Source of the DNA: an uncultured Bacteroidales bacterium
GTDB taxonomy: Bacteria; Bacteroidota; Bacteroidia; Bacteroidales; Muribaculaceae
Direction of reading: 5' to 3'
Assembly (NCBI GenBank): GCA_900544535.1
Contig: UQVH01000002.1
Coordinates: 1 to 64,000 of the forward strand
Length of the DNA stretch: 64,000 nt
This document shows, in pieces, positions 26,461 to 34,722 of this stretch (position 1 is its first letter; each line of letters starts with the position of its first letter). The translations under genes and the position numbers were made by a program. The notes beneath the pieces were generated by a model. The model did not search any database. It was given only the letters and a program-made list of their open reading frames with translations, and was not told where the DNA came from.

Positions 26461-26493
26461 CAAAATATCAACTTAATCAAAATACCGGAATCA

Positions 26494-27825
26494 ATGAAAC
26501 TTAAATCTAAAGTCCTGACTCTCTCCCTGTTGTTGGCTGCCGGGCTTTCGGCGAACGCGGAATTCAAGCAATTCCCCGACGGCAGTGCCGTTCCCGAATG
26601 GTTCAACAAAGCCGAACAGCCGTCGCTCAAGAAGCTCGGAAAGCAGTATGTGGTGACTGATCATGGTGTCGTCAACGACAGCACTGTCATTCAGACTGAA
26701 CGTATTCAGGCCGTTATCGACCTTGCGGCTTCCAACGGCGGAGGTGTGGTTGTCATCCCTGAAGGTACCTATCTGACCGGCTCGCTGTTTTTCAAACCCT
26801 CGACCCATCTGCACCTTCTCAAAGGAGGCAAACTCAAGGGTAGCGATGCTATCACCCACTATCAGATTGTCAAGACCCGTCTCGAAGGTCAGACGCTCGA
26901 CTATTTCGCAGCTCTGATCAACGCCGACAAGTGCGACGGTTTCACGATCAGCGGCGAGGGTACGATCGACGGCAACGGACACCGTTTCTATGATGAATTC
27001 TGGCTCCGCCGCAAGGTCAACAAGAGCTGTACCAACCTTGAGGCTCTGCGTCCGCGCATGGTCTATATTTCCAATTCCAAGGATGTGACCGTAGGGGGTG
27101 TCCGCATGGTCAATTCCGGTTTCTGGACCAACCATCTCTACAACTGCGAGCGCGTCAAATATCTCGGCGTGACCATCCTCGCACCGACCGATGGCTACCC
27201 GAAGGGTCCGAGCACCGATGCAATCGACCTTGATGTCTGCAACGACGTGCTGATCAGCAAATGTTACATGAATGTCAACGACGACGGTGTCTGCCTCAAA
27301 GGCGGCAAGGGTACTTATGTCGATACCATCCCCGGCAACGGCCCTGTGACCAATGTAATCGTTGACCGCTGCACTTTCGGCAAGACCAATGCCGGAGTGA
27401 CTTTCGGCAGCGAGGCCTGGGACTGCTCGAACGTGATCATGAAAGACTGCAAGTTTGACGGTACTTATCACGTGCTCCTTTTCAAGATGCGTCCTGACAC
27501 TCCGCAGCAGTATCGCAACGTACTGATCGACGGCGCGACGGGCCGTGTGCGCACCGCTCTTGAGGTTCAGACATGGCGTCAGTTCTTCAACAAGGTGGAG
27601 CGCGACCCTATGCCTGCATCGGGAGTCGACAATGTGGTTTTCCGCAATGGGCACCTCGAATGCTACCGCGACTTCTATCGTCAGGGTCAGGGCGATTTCT
27701 ACACTCTCAAAAACTTCACCTTCCGCGATATCTGGGCCACCGACCCCGCCGGCGGCGCCTTTGATACCTCCGCAATCGAAAACTGCATTATCGAAAACGT
27801 AACCCTCAACGACGTGAAGAAATAA
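26494..27825 (+). CDS. Exported glycoside hydrolase family 28
   Basis: A 443-residue secreted GH28 (polygalacturonase superfamily, right-handed beta-helix). A signal peptide covers about residues 1-21. GH28 active-site stretches are recognisable: STDAIDLD, NVNDDGVCLKGGKG with the Asp pair, TFGSEAW and LFKMRPDT. The family hydrolyses pectic galacturonan or rhamnogalacturonan linkages; the exact substrate is not decidable. It closely resembles the C-terminal half of the esterase-GH28 fusion at 45572, so the two are paralogues. It is monocistronic, with its own promoter and a long terminator hairpin. Confidence 0.93.
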   Translation: MKLKSKVLTLSLLLAAGLSANAEFKQFPDGSAVPEWFNKAEQPSLKKLGKQYVVTDHGVVNDSTVIQTERIQAVIDLAASNGGGVVVIPEGTYLTGSLFFKPSTHLHLLKGGKLKGSDAITHYQIVKTRLEGQTLDYFAALINADKCDGFTISGEGTIDGNGHRFYDEFWLRRKVNKSCTNLEALRPRMVYISNSKDVTVGGVRMVNSGFWTNHLYNCERVKYLGVTILAPTDGYPKGPSTDAIDLDVCNDVLISKCYMNVNDDGVCLKGGKGTYVDTIPGNGPVTNVIVDRCTFGKTNAGVTFGSEAWDCSNVIMKDCKFDGTYHVLLFKMRPDTPQQYRNVLIDGATGRVRTALEVQTWRQFFNKVERDPMPASGVDNVVFRNGHLECYRDFYRQGQGDFYTLKNFTFRDIWATDPAGGAFDTSAIENCIIENVTLNDVKK

Positions 27826-27843
27826 ATCTGTCTTAACAGAAGT

Positions 27844-27893
27844 CAATAAATAAGCGGACTGTGCCACACAAAACACAGCCCGCTTATTTATTG
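27844..27893 (+). terminator. Terminator between GH28 and the LRR gene
   Basis: CAATAAATAAGCGG (27844-27857) pairs with CCGCTTATTTATTG (27880-27893), and an inner CTGTG/CACAG extends the stem. The hairpin lies between convergent genes and can serve both strands; no long T run follows on either side. Confidence 0.75.
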
Positions 27894-27909
27894 GAATAAT
27901 ATCTTATTT

Positions 27910-30312
27910 TTACATCGTTATGGCGAACTTTTTCGTTTGGTTCCCTAATTTGAGAATGTAGATACCGCTCGAAAGATTTGAAACTGTTGATTGTTTGCCA
28001 TGATAAATTCTTTTTCCAGAAATATCAAATATTTGGAAATATGAATCGCCTGAATTTTCTACGGTTATTGAATTACCGTTGATGTTTATTTTGAGGTTAT
28101 CCACTTGTGGCGTTTGGATGATTGTCTGATCCTCCAATGGTTTGATTGAAGCAAATTTGCCCCAATAGCGATGAAGCCAATATGTGGTCAGAGATTCACT
28201 GGGAACGTACAATGTTGCGTTGGCATAAACAGTTGATGTGAATGTATTTTCTGAGATTTCCGGCGGTTCAGGATTTTCGGAGTATACTTCTTTTATGGAT
28301 GAATTCTCAAAAGCCTTATCACCGATAGATGTAATTGATTTATGGAATGAAACTTTAGAAAAACCACAGCTGCCATTAAAGGCATAAGAAGGAATAGATG
28401 TAACATTAGTTCCAATTGTAACAACGTTCATGATTCTCCATTTCCAGGAAAGATTTAAGAAATTTCGACCAATATAGAGGGTATCAACAGTGGCTTCCCC
28501 ACCAAAACCATTTAACTCTTCTTCGCTATCTTCAATTATAATTTTTGATAAATGGGAACCACAATAATGGGAAGAGTTATAATAAAAAGGCGCATTGATT
28601 GTTGCAATACTTTTTGGAATCGCAAAATCTTTTAAGTTCATGCATCCCATAAATGAATATGAGCCAAGGCTTGTGATTAAAGGAGATAAATTAATGTCGC
28701 TTAACTCATGACAGCATGAAAAGGCATTGTCCCCAATGACTCGTGCAGAAGATAAATCAGCATTCTGCAATTTGGAACAATATGCAAAAGCGTAGTCTCC
28801 AATGGTTTGTGCAGAAGGAATATTGACATTCAGCAATTCTGAACAGTCCGAAAAAGCGTGATCTTCAATGATTTGGACCGAGGGTAAATTGATTTGGGTG
28901 ATTAATGCTTTTGAAAAGGCGTTGGATTTAATTGTTTCTAATCCATTTGGAATAGACAATTCTGTTATTCCTTGGGATTTTAAAGAACCCGATTCGATTA
29001 CCTTAACATTGGGCAAATGGATAATAGATGGACAAATAGAGTGAAAAGATTTGTACCCAAAATGGTTGTCCACTGTATAATAGGATTCTTTATCAGTCTG
29101 ATAATATGGCATACCACCGGCTACGATTGTAGTTTCTGACAAATCTATTCTATCAAGGTTTTTCATTCGATTAATAGTGATTAAATCAGTACCATTAATA
29201 GCTCCGGTTATTTTAATGCTTCCAATTGAGAGGATGTTATTAAGATCCAGATGATTTACAAGTGTACCCGGAGACGTCAAATTTATTTCGACGTGGGGTA
29301 AATCACCAATACTCCTGATAGCCAAACACCTTCCCCAGCTTGAATCCATGTAACTTGATTTTGCATCCCAGGGGACATATATAATTGAAGAACTAACGCT
29401 ATTGTAACCAAGTGGTTGAGGCGTTTTGGAACTGAGATAAATATTTTTAATCTCATGAATAGCATAATCGCCAATAGTAGTCACAGAAGGAGGTATTGAA
29501 AGACTTAAATTAGCACAATCCAAAAAAGTCCTTTCTTCAATTGCAGTTAAGGAATTCGGGAGGTCTATTTTTTCTAATTTAGAACAATTTTCAAAAGCTT
29601 TTTTCCCGATAGATGTGATTGAATCAGATAGATGAATTGTAGTAATAGCAGTATTATAAAATGCTTCTTGTCCAATACTTTTAATAGAATTAGGCAATGA
29701 AACATTCTCAAGATTTTTACAGTTATAGAATGCTTGATAACCGATTGTACTTACTCCCTCCGGTATTTCAACTGTTTCCAAGTACTCACAATCTTTAAAG
29801 GTTCCATTTTTAAGAGTACGTATAGAACTGGGAATAATCACAGATTTTAATTCCCAATTATTCATAAATGCATATTTCCCAATATTGGTAGTAGAATTGG
29901 GTAAGGAAATGCTTGTAAGATAACAAAAAGCAAAAGCATAATCACCAATAGAAATGGAGTCAGGCAAAGAGATATTTTTAATATGACTACCATAAAAACC
30001 GTAATTAGAAATAGTTTTAATCGTATTAGGTAATGAAATATTTTCCACTATCCGATTATCTTGAAATGCGTATGATGAAATTCTTGTAACAACGATAGCA
30101 CTATCAGATAATCCAGCAGCCCTGCCATCTATCACTGCTGGGATAGAGATATTTTTTTGATTCTTATAGCAATTTCTTACCGTTGCCGTTGTATAAGGAG
30201 GATAATCATTAAGTGAATATTTGATACTATCAATTGTAAATATTATAGTAGCTAAACTGGGAATAGAACAGCTTAAGCAAAAGAGGATAAAGGAGATAAA
30301 TAGTCTAAGCAT
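27910..30312 (-). CDS. BspA-like leucine-rich-repeat surface protein
   Basis: An 800-residue exported protein with a signal peptide (about 1-22). Most of it is BspA/Treponema-type leucine-rich repeats of roughly 23 residues, seen as recurring IGxxAFxxCxxLxxIxLPxSxxxI units in two blocks (about 75-320 and 440-700). The last 65 residues (ITVENSGDSYFQIFDISGKR followed by a GIYILKL strand) resemble a type IX secretion C-terminal sorting domain. BspA proteins act in adhesion and host contact. The DNA is much more AT-rich than the flanks. The gene follows the DUF2971 gene by 11 bases, so both probably share one transcript. Confidence 0.88.
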   Translation of the reverse strand: MLRLFISFILFCLSCSIPSLATIIFTIDSIKYSLNDYPPYTTATVRNCYKNQKNISIPAVIDGRAAGLSDSAIVVTRISSYAFQDNRIVENISLPNTIKTISNYGFYGSHIKNISLPDSISIGDYAFAFCYLTSISLPNSTTNIGKYAFMNNWELKSVIIPSSIRTLKNGTFKDCEYLETVEIPEGVSTIGYQAFYNCKNLENVSLPNSIKSIGQEAFYNTAITTIHLSDSITSIGKKAFENCSKLEKIDLPNSLTAIEERTFLDCANLSLSIPPSVTTIGDYAIHEIKNIYLSSKTPQPLGYNSVSSSIIYVPWDAKSSYMDSSWGRCLAIRSIGDLPHVEINLTSPGTLVNHLDLNNILSIGSIKITGAINGTDLITINRMKNLDRIDLSETTIVAGGMPYYQTDKESYYTVDNHFGYKSFHSICPSIIHLPNVKVIESGSLKSQGITELSIPNGLETIKSNAFSKALITQINLPSVQIIEDHAFSDCSELLNVNIPSAQTIGDYAFAYCSKLQNADLSSARVIGDNAFSCCHELSDINLSPLITSLGSYSFMGCMNLKDFAIPKSIATINAPFYYNSSHYCGSHLSKIIIEDSEEELNGFGGEATVDTLYIGRNFLNLSWKWRIMNVVTIGTNVTSIPSYAFNGSCGFSKVSFHKSITSIGDKAFENSSIKEVYSENPEPPEISENTFTSTVYANATLYVPSESLTTYWLHRYWGKFASIKPLEDQTIIQTPQVDNLKININGNSITVENSGDSYFQIFDISGKRIYHGKQSTVSNLSSGIYILKLGNQTKKFAITM

Positions 30313-30323
30313 AATGATTAAAT

Positions 30324-31097
30324 TTAGATTGATTCGCGAATACTTGAGAATTGGATTTTACCGGCTAATTGAGGAAATGATTTTTCCAATGCTTTTTTCA
30401 GCCATGGTTTCATTATAGATGGAAGAAATGGAGATAATGTTAACCGTTTAATAAATCTTTCACCATTAATGCAGAGCTTTAACTCAGTAATATCAGTTTT
30501 GGTGGATTTAGGAACAAAGTATATTCTAACTTCCTTTTCGGGTTGATAGCATGGATTTTTATTAAACAGATATGTTGTATATTCCATACCGGCGAGGCCT
30601 AAACAGCATTTGGCATAGTTTACAGGGCCGATAAATATATTGTATTTCAGCTGTAATTCATTATCTGCACTCAGAAGACTTTGGATGAAATTGGTAATTG
30701 TGGTTGTAATTCGTACTCCTGTATAACTGGTGGTAAACGCTTTCCACATTGCATATAATTCCATGTCGTTGGCCGTAAAACAAGACGTCGGCAGTTCTCC
30801 TGCTTGTTCCCGTAATTCTTGATATTTTTGAAATCGGTCTGAATCTTCTTTAGTCGCTTTATAGCCTGCTACTAACATGTGTTCGCAAAACGGATTCGCC
30901 AATTCGCCTTTTTCTTGTCGATCGCTAAAACTTTTGCGCAGCGCGACTTTGAAATGACCGTCCATAATGTCGATAAGAGCGCTCAAATCCACATATTTAT
31001 GCAGCTCGGTTTCTCCGGTTATTTCCCACCCGTTCAGACAATAAATATCAGGACCAAGTTCGTAAAAATCGTTTTTATCAATAAAAATCGGTTCCAT
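30324..31097 (-). CDS. DUF2971-like protein
   Basis: A 257-residue soluble protein with no signal peptide. HKYVDLSALIDIM, then SCFTANDMELYAMWKAFTTSY and GVRITTTI, follow the DUF2971 order, in which a Cys-Phe-Thr strand and a Trp-containing helix precede a GV(R/K)I strand. The later PEKEVRIYFVP strand also fits. DUF2971 proteins have no proven activity and turn up in variable, phage-related and defence-rich loci. This one is AT-rich, sits behind a long structured leader and is followed by the LRR gene. Confidence 0.65.
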   Translation of the reverse strand: MEPIFIDKNDFYELGPDIYCLNGWEITGETELHKYVDLSALIDIMDGHFKVALRKSFSDRQEKGELANPFCEHMLVAGYKATKEDSDRFQKYQELREQAGELPTSCFTANDMELYAMWKAFTTSYTGVRITTTITNFIQSLLSADNELQLKYNIFIGPVNYAKCCLGLAGMEYTTYLFNKNPCYQPEKEVRIYFVPKSTKTDITELKLCINGERFIKRLTLSPFLPSIMKPWLKKALEKSFPQLAGKIQFSSIRESI

Positions 31098-31148
31098 AAA
31101 TCTGTTTGTCCTTAACCCTCCAATAAGACCAAATGTTAAATTGTGGAT

Positions 31149-31236
31149 ATGGAAAAGGTGTGAGGATTAGATCTTGTTTTATCCGGTTCTCAGGTCTTGG
31201 TCTACCTACTGCATGGATAAAACAATAGCCCCACAC
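31149..31236 (-). ncRNA. Long hairpin in a structured leader or small RNA
   Basis: On the minus strand GGTGTGGGG pairs with CCTCACACC at the base (one bulge), an internal loop follows, then TTGTTTTATCC pairs perfectly with GGATAAAACAA over 11 bp around a 30-base apical loop that can itself close through AGGT/ACCT. Two smaller perfect hairpins lie just upstream. I do not recognise an RNA family. It could be a 5' leader of the DUF2971 operon or a separate RNA; the bubble-in-a-rod shape recalls 6S RNA but the sequence does not prove it. Confidence 0.45.
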
Positions 31237-31260
31237 CGAATATGCTATATAGTCTGCCTG

Positions 31261-31314
31261 TCACGGCAGGATATATGCATCCGATGCGGATGCTATTGTA
31301 AATCTCACCTTCAT
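31261..31314 (-). CDS. Possible 17-codon leader ORF
   Basis: An ATG at 31314 opens a frame reading MKVRFTIASASDAYILP and stops with TGA at 31261. Its last codons run through a perfect 7-bp hairpin (GCATCCG-CAT-CGGATGC), and its stop lies in the loop of the next one (CTGCC/GGCAG). No codon bias towards one amino acid is seen, so amino-acid attenuation is not implied. Whether it is translated is unknown. Confidence 0.25.
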   Translation of the reverse strand: MKVRFTIASASDAYILP

Positions 31315-31383
31315 GCAGTTTTCAGACGACCAAGTTTGAGAAACCGAAGATAAAATTTCAATAACACCCTTTCTTATTATGTA

Positions 31384-31602
31384 AAGGTGATTCACCTGTT
31401 ACAACTCTATGTAAACTTCGATGAATCACTGCAAAGATAATAAAAAGTTTGTTATTTTCAGTGAGGCTATACTAAAAAATAAGAATAACTTATAGCAGTA
31501 TAGCTGTAATAGATAATTAAAACTAAATGCACATTCAACAGGTATTTGTTGTTGAATGTGCATTTGGGTATAGCGGAGAGTATTGATCTGTTTCGACGAC
31601 GA
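31384..31602. other. AT-rich gap upstream of the DUF2971 leader
   Basis: No gene is visible. On the minus strand TATCTTTG (31439-31432) fits the -7 element and would start the DUF2971 leader near 31427. Right after it GTGATTCA and TGAATCAC form an 8-bp stem. A further inverted repeat GCTATAC/GTATAGC (31466-31504) has no obvious role. The tyrA terminator occupies 31525-31565. Confidence 0.5.
31525..31565 (-). terminator. Terminator of the Phe/Tyr operon
   Basis: AAATGCACATTCAACA (31525-31540) and TGTTGAATGTGCATTT (31550-31565) are perfect 16-bp arms with a 9-base loop. On the minus strand the stem is followed by TAGTTTTAATT, giving an intrinsic terminator 37 bases after the tyrA stop. Confidence 0.85.
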
Positions 31603-32376
31603 TTAGTCGACGTTTTGGCGGACGCGGGCGAGGAAGGCTTTCATTGCCTCGCTGTCGTGACGGTTGATGATGTCGAGCAGTTCCGACATCTGCGATTGGA
31701 TCTTCATCAGCTGTTCGGGGGTGTTGGGGTTGAAGAGGATCTCGCTGACGAGATAGTCGTCTTCCGACATGAGTCCGCGGGCTATCTGCATGTGGCGCTT
31801 GAACGTCGTGCCCGGAGCCTCCTGATGCTTCATGACCCCGGCAAATGCCAGTGTGGCCGCAAAGGGGATCGAGAGTGAGTAGGCTATGGTCTCGTCGTGT
31901 CCCTTGAAGGTGTATTCGACGATGTTGAGATGCAGACGGGTGTAGATGTCGCGGAAGAAGATCTTTCCGAGGTGGTCGCCCTCGCTGATGATGATGGCGT
32001 TTTCGTTGCTCAGATTGCTGAGCGAGGCGAAAGTGGGGCCAAACATCGGGTGGGTGCTGACGTAGGGATGACCGCATTCGGCGTAGAATTCCGGCAGGCC
32101 GGTCTTCACGGATGCGATGTCGCTGATGATGCAACTTTTGGACAGATAGGGCAAGACGGATTTGAAGGCGTCGAGGGTGTATTTGACCGTCGCGGCGTTG
32201 ATGACTAACTGCGGGTCAAACTCGCGGATCTCTTCGAGTTCCTTGAAACGCCGGGCGTTGAAGGTGAAGCGGAGACGTTTGGGGTCGGGGTCGTAGACGG
32301 CTACATCGTGGTCAAACGACAGCAGGTCGCAGAAGAAACTCCCCATCTTTCCGGCTCCGAGAATCAGAATTTTCAT
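31603..32376 (-). CDS. tyrA: Prephenate dehydrogenase
   Basis: A 257-residue TyrA-type dehydrogenase that oxidatively decarboxylates prephenate to 4-hydroxyphenylpyruvate for tyrosine. The Rossmann start ILGAGKMGSFF, the STHPMFGPT substrate loop and the catalytic His in KGHDETIAYSLS are clear. No ACT or chorismate-mutase domain is attached; the mutase activity is on the neighbouring DAHP synthase. Last gene of the aromatic operon, so tyrosine and phenylalanine branches are controlled together. Confidence 0.95.
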   Translation of the reverse strand: MKILILGAGKMGSFFCDLLSFDHDVAVYDPDPKRLRFTFNARRFKELEEIREFDPQLVINAATVKYTLDAFKSVLPYLSKSCIISDIASVKTGLPEFYAECGHPYVSTHPMFGPTFASLSNLSNENAIIISEGDHLGKIFFRDIYTRLHLNIVEYTFKGHDETIAYSLSIPFAATLAFAGVMKHQEAPGTTFKRHMQIARGLMSEDDYLVSEILFNPNTPEQLMKIQSQMSELLDIINRHDSEAMKAFLARVRQNVD

Positions 32377-32406
32377 GATGCTTTGATGCTTGGTTTCCGG
32401 GGTGGG

Positions 32407-33474
32407 TTATTTGTTGATTTCGACCTGAAGGCGCACTGACTCCTCGTGGATGGCTGAGAGAACCGAGCGCATGAACTCTTCGCCGATACCCATAGACTTG
32501 GCGGCGAGGATACGAGTGTTCATGATGTCACCGTAGCGGTTGGGCTGCACGACCGGCATGTTGTGATCGCGCTTGTAGGCGCCGATCTCGCGCGAGATGT
32601 TCATACGTTTGGCCAGGACTTCGATCAGTTCATTGTCAAGCTGGTCGATCTGACGGCGCAGCTGCATGAGGCTTTCGGCAGGTGCGGGCGCGTCGCGGTA
32701 GACGAGGTTGTCGAGAATCACACTGAGTACTTCGGGGGTTATCTGCTGGTTCTTGTCGCTCCAGGCGCAGTCGGGGTTGCAGTGGCTTTCGATGATCAGG
32801 CCGTCGAAGCCCATGTCGAGCGCCTGCTGCGAGAGCGAGGCTATCAGTTCGCGCTTGCCGCCGATGTGGCTCGGATCGCAGATGATAGGGATCTGCGGGT
32901 AGCGGATGCGGAGTTCGAGGGGGATACGCCACTGCGGGTGGTTGCGGTAGATGTGTTCGCCGTAAGTTGAAAATCCGCGGTGGATCACGCCGAGACGCTT
33001 GATGCCGGCGTTGTAGAGGCGTTCGAGAGCGCCGATCCAGAGTTCAAGATCGGGGTTGACGGGGTTTTTGACCAGGACGGGGATGTCCTTGCCGCTTTCG
33101 CGGAGCGCGTCGGCGATCTCCTGCATGGCAAAGGGATTGGCCGAGGTGCGGGCGCCGATCCAGAGGAGATCAAGATCATATTCGAGGGCGGCTTCGACGT
33201 GGCTGCGGTTGGCTACCTCGGTAGAGATTTTCATGCCGGTTTCCTGACGGGCTTTGTTGAGCCATGCGAGGCCGGGGACGCCTACGCCTTCGAAGCCACC
33301 CGGCTTGGTGCGCGGTTTCCAGATGCCGGCGCGGAGGATCTTGACTCCTTTGCGGGCGAGCTGGTTGGCGGTTTCAAGTACCTGTTCTTCGGTTTCGGCG
33401 CTGCAAGGGCCTGAAATTATAATCGGTTTGGAGAGTTCGACTCCGTCAATTGCGAGCGGTAGGATATTTTCCAT
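32407..33474 (-). CDS. Bifunctional DAHP synthase / chorismate mutase
   Basis: A 355-residue fusion. Residues 1 to about 260 are a DAHP synthase of the KdsA-like subfamily (ISGPCSAETEEQV, RAGIWKPRTKPGGFEG, VKNPVNPD, CDPSHIGGKRE) that condenses PEP and erythrose-4-phosphate, the entry to the shikimate pathway. Residues about 268-355 are an AroQ chorismate mutase (LRRQIDQLDNELIEVLAKRM, then IGAYKRDH). Joining the first and a late step in one chain is known for Bacteroidota; in related enzymes the mutase domain also serves feedback by prephenate. 42 bases separate it from the aminotransferase gene. Confidence 0.95.
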   Translation of the reverse strand: MENILPLAIDGVELSKPIIISGPCSAETEEQVLETANQLARKGVKILRAGIWKPRTKPGGFEGVGVPGLAWLNKARQETGMKISTEVANRSHVEAALEYDLDLLWIGARTSANPFAMQEIADALRESGKDIPVLVKNPVNPDLELWIGALERLYNAGIKRLGVIHRGFSTYGEHIYRNHPQWRIPLELRIRYPQIPIICDPSHIGGKRELIASLSQQALDMGFDGLIIESHCNPDCAWSDKNQQITPEVLSVILDNLVYRDAPAPAESLMQLRRQIDQLDNELIEVLAKRMNISREIGAYKRDHNMPVVQPNRYGDIMNTRILAAKSMGIGEEFMRSVLSAIHEESVRLQVEINK

Positions 33475-33516
33475 TTCGGTTTGAGGGTATAGGGTGTAAG
33501 ATATAGATTTCGATTG

Positions 33517-34683
33517 TCATTTGTTTCCAAGAGCGCGGATGCGTTGCAGGGCCTCTTTCATACGGTCTTCCGTAGCGCAGAGCGAGATACGGATGTAGCG
33601 GTTGCCGTTCGATCCGAAAATGAATCCGGGGGTGAGGAAGACTTTGGCTTCGCTCAACAGACGGTCGGCAAGCGCTTCGGATGTCAGTTGAGGATCATTG
33701 ATACGTCCCCAGAGGAAAAGGCCTCTCTGCGTGGGATCGAAAGAGCATCCGAGTGCGGTCATGATCTCCTCGGCGACTTTGCGGCGCGAGCCGTAGAGGG
33801 CGTTGACCTGATCATACCAGCTCTTGTCGGCTTCGAGGGCTTTGGCAGCGGCAAGCATTAGGGGCTTGAACTGGCCTGAGTCGATGTTGCTCTTCACTTT
33901 CAGAATCCAGGAGATGAACGTAGGATTGGAGGCGGCCATGCCGACACGCCATCCGGGCATGTTGTGGCTCTTGCTCAGAGAGTTCATCTCTATGGCTATC
34001 TCCTTTGCTCCGGGTACCTGGAGAATGCTCAGCGGACGGTCGTTGAGGATGAAAGAATAGGGGTTGTCGTTGACGATGACGATGCCGTGTTTCTTGCCGA
34101 AGGCGATTGCCTTTTCAAAAGTCTCCATCCGTGCGGCGGCGCCGGTGGGCATGTGCGGATAGTTCATCCACATGAGTTTTATACGGTCGAGGGGGAGTTT
34201 TTCAAGAGCCTCGAAATCGGGCTGCCACCCGCCGTCTTCCGTCAGGTCGTAGTTGAAAATCTCTGCGCCGACGAGCTTGCTGATGGAGGAGTAAGTGGGA
34301 TAGCCGGGATTCGGCACCAATACACCGTCGCCGGGATTCAGAAAAGCAAGCGAGATGTGGGTCACTGCTTCTTTGGAGCCGATGAGCGGCTGGATCTCGG
34401 ATTTCGGATCGAGATCGACACCGTACCATTTCTTGTACCAGTCAGCAAAGGCCTGACGCAGTTCGGGTACGCCGACGTGGGGCTGATAGCCGTGGTTGCC
34501 AGGCTGCTGCAAGGCTGCGGTCATAGTGTCGATAACATCCTTGTGAGGCGGCTGATCGGGACCGCCGATGCCGAGAGAAATGACATCATGTCCTGCGGCT
34601 TTCATCGCCGCTACTTCCTTGAGTTTGGTGGAGAAATAGTACTCCTTTATGTTTTCTACTCTTTGAGAGGGACGGATTTCCAT
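33517..34683 (-). CDS. Class I/II PLP aminotransferase (aromatic)
   Basis: A 388-residue fold-type I aminotransferase. The PLP Lys lies in SLSKSHNMPGWRVG; GSKEAVTH is the phosphate-binding turn, and MNYPHMPTGA matches the N-P-TG cofactor loop with N-x-P. In this operon it most plausibly transaminates phenylpyruvate and 4-hydroxyphenylpyruvate, the last step to Phe and Tyr. LL-diaminopimelate or aspartate aminotransferase activity is possible on family grounds; context favours the aromatic role. Confidence 0.88.
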   Translation of the reverse strand: MEIRPSQRVENIKEYYFSTKLKEVAAMKAAGHDVISLGIGGPDQPPHKDVIDTMTAALQQPGNHGYQPHVGVPELRQAFADWYKKWYGVDLDPKSEIQPLIGSKEAVTHISLAFLNPGDGVLVPNPGYPTYSSISKLVGAEIFNYDLTEDGGWQPDFEALEKLPLDRIKLMWMNYPHMPTGAAARMETFEKAIAFGKKHGIVIVNDNPYSFILNDRPLSILQVPGAKEIAIEMNSLSKSHNMPGWRVGMAASNPTFISWILKVKSNIDSGQFKPLMLAAAKALEADKSWYDQVNALYGSRRKVAEEIMTALGCSFDPTQRGLFLWGRINDPQLTSEALADRLLSEAKVFLTPGFIFGSNGNRYIRISLCATEDRMKEALQRIRALGNK

Positions 34684-34722
34684 CGTTGTGATTATATATA
34701 ATATAATAGGTGTTGGATTTTT

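Noticed and set aside
26491..27876. Open frame of 461 codons opposite the exported GH28
   Set aside because: The GH28 on the plus strand has signal peptide, motifs, promoter and terminator; the antisense product has none.
31141..31320. tmRNA, RNase P or SRP RNA
   Set aside because: None of the diagnostic sequences (tmRNA T arm, RNase P GAGGAAAGTCC, SRP GGAAGCAGCC type loop) is present.
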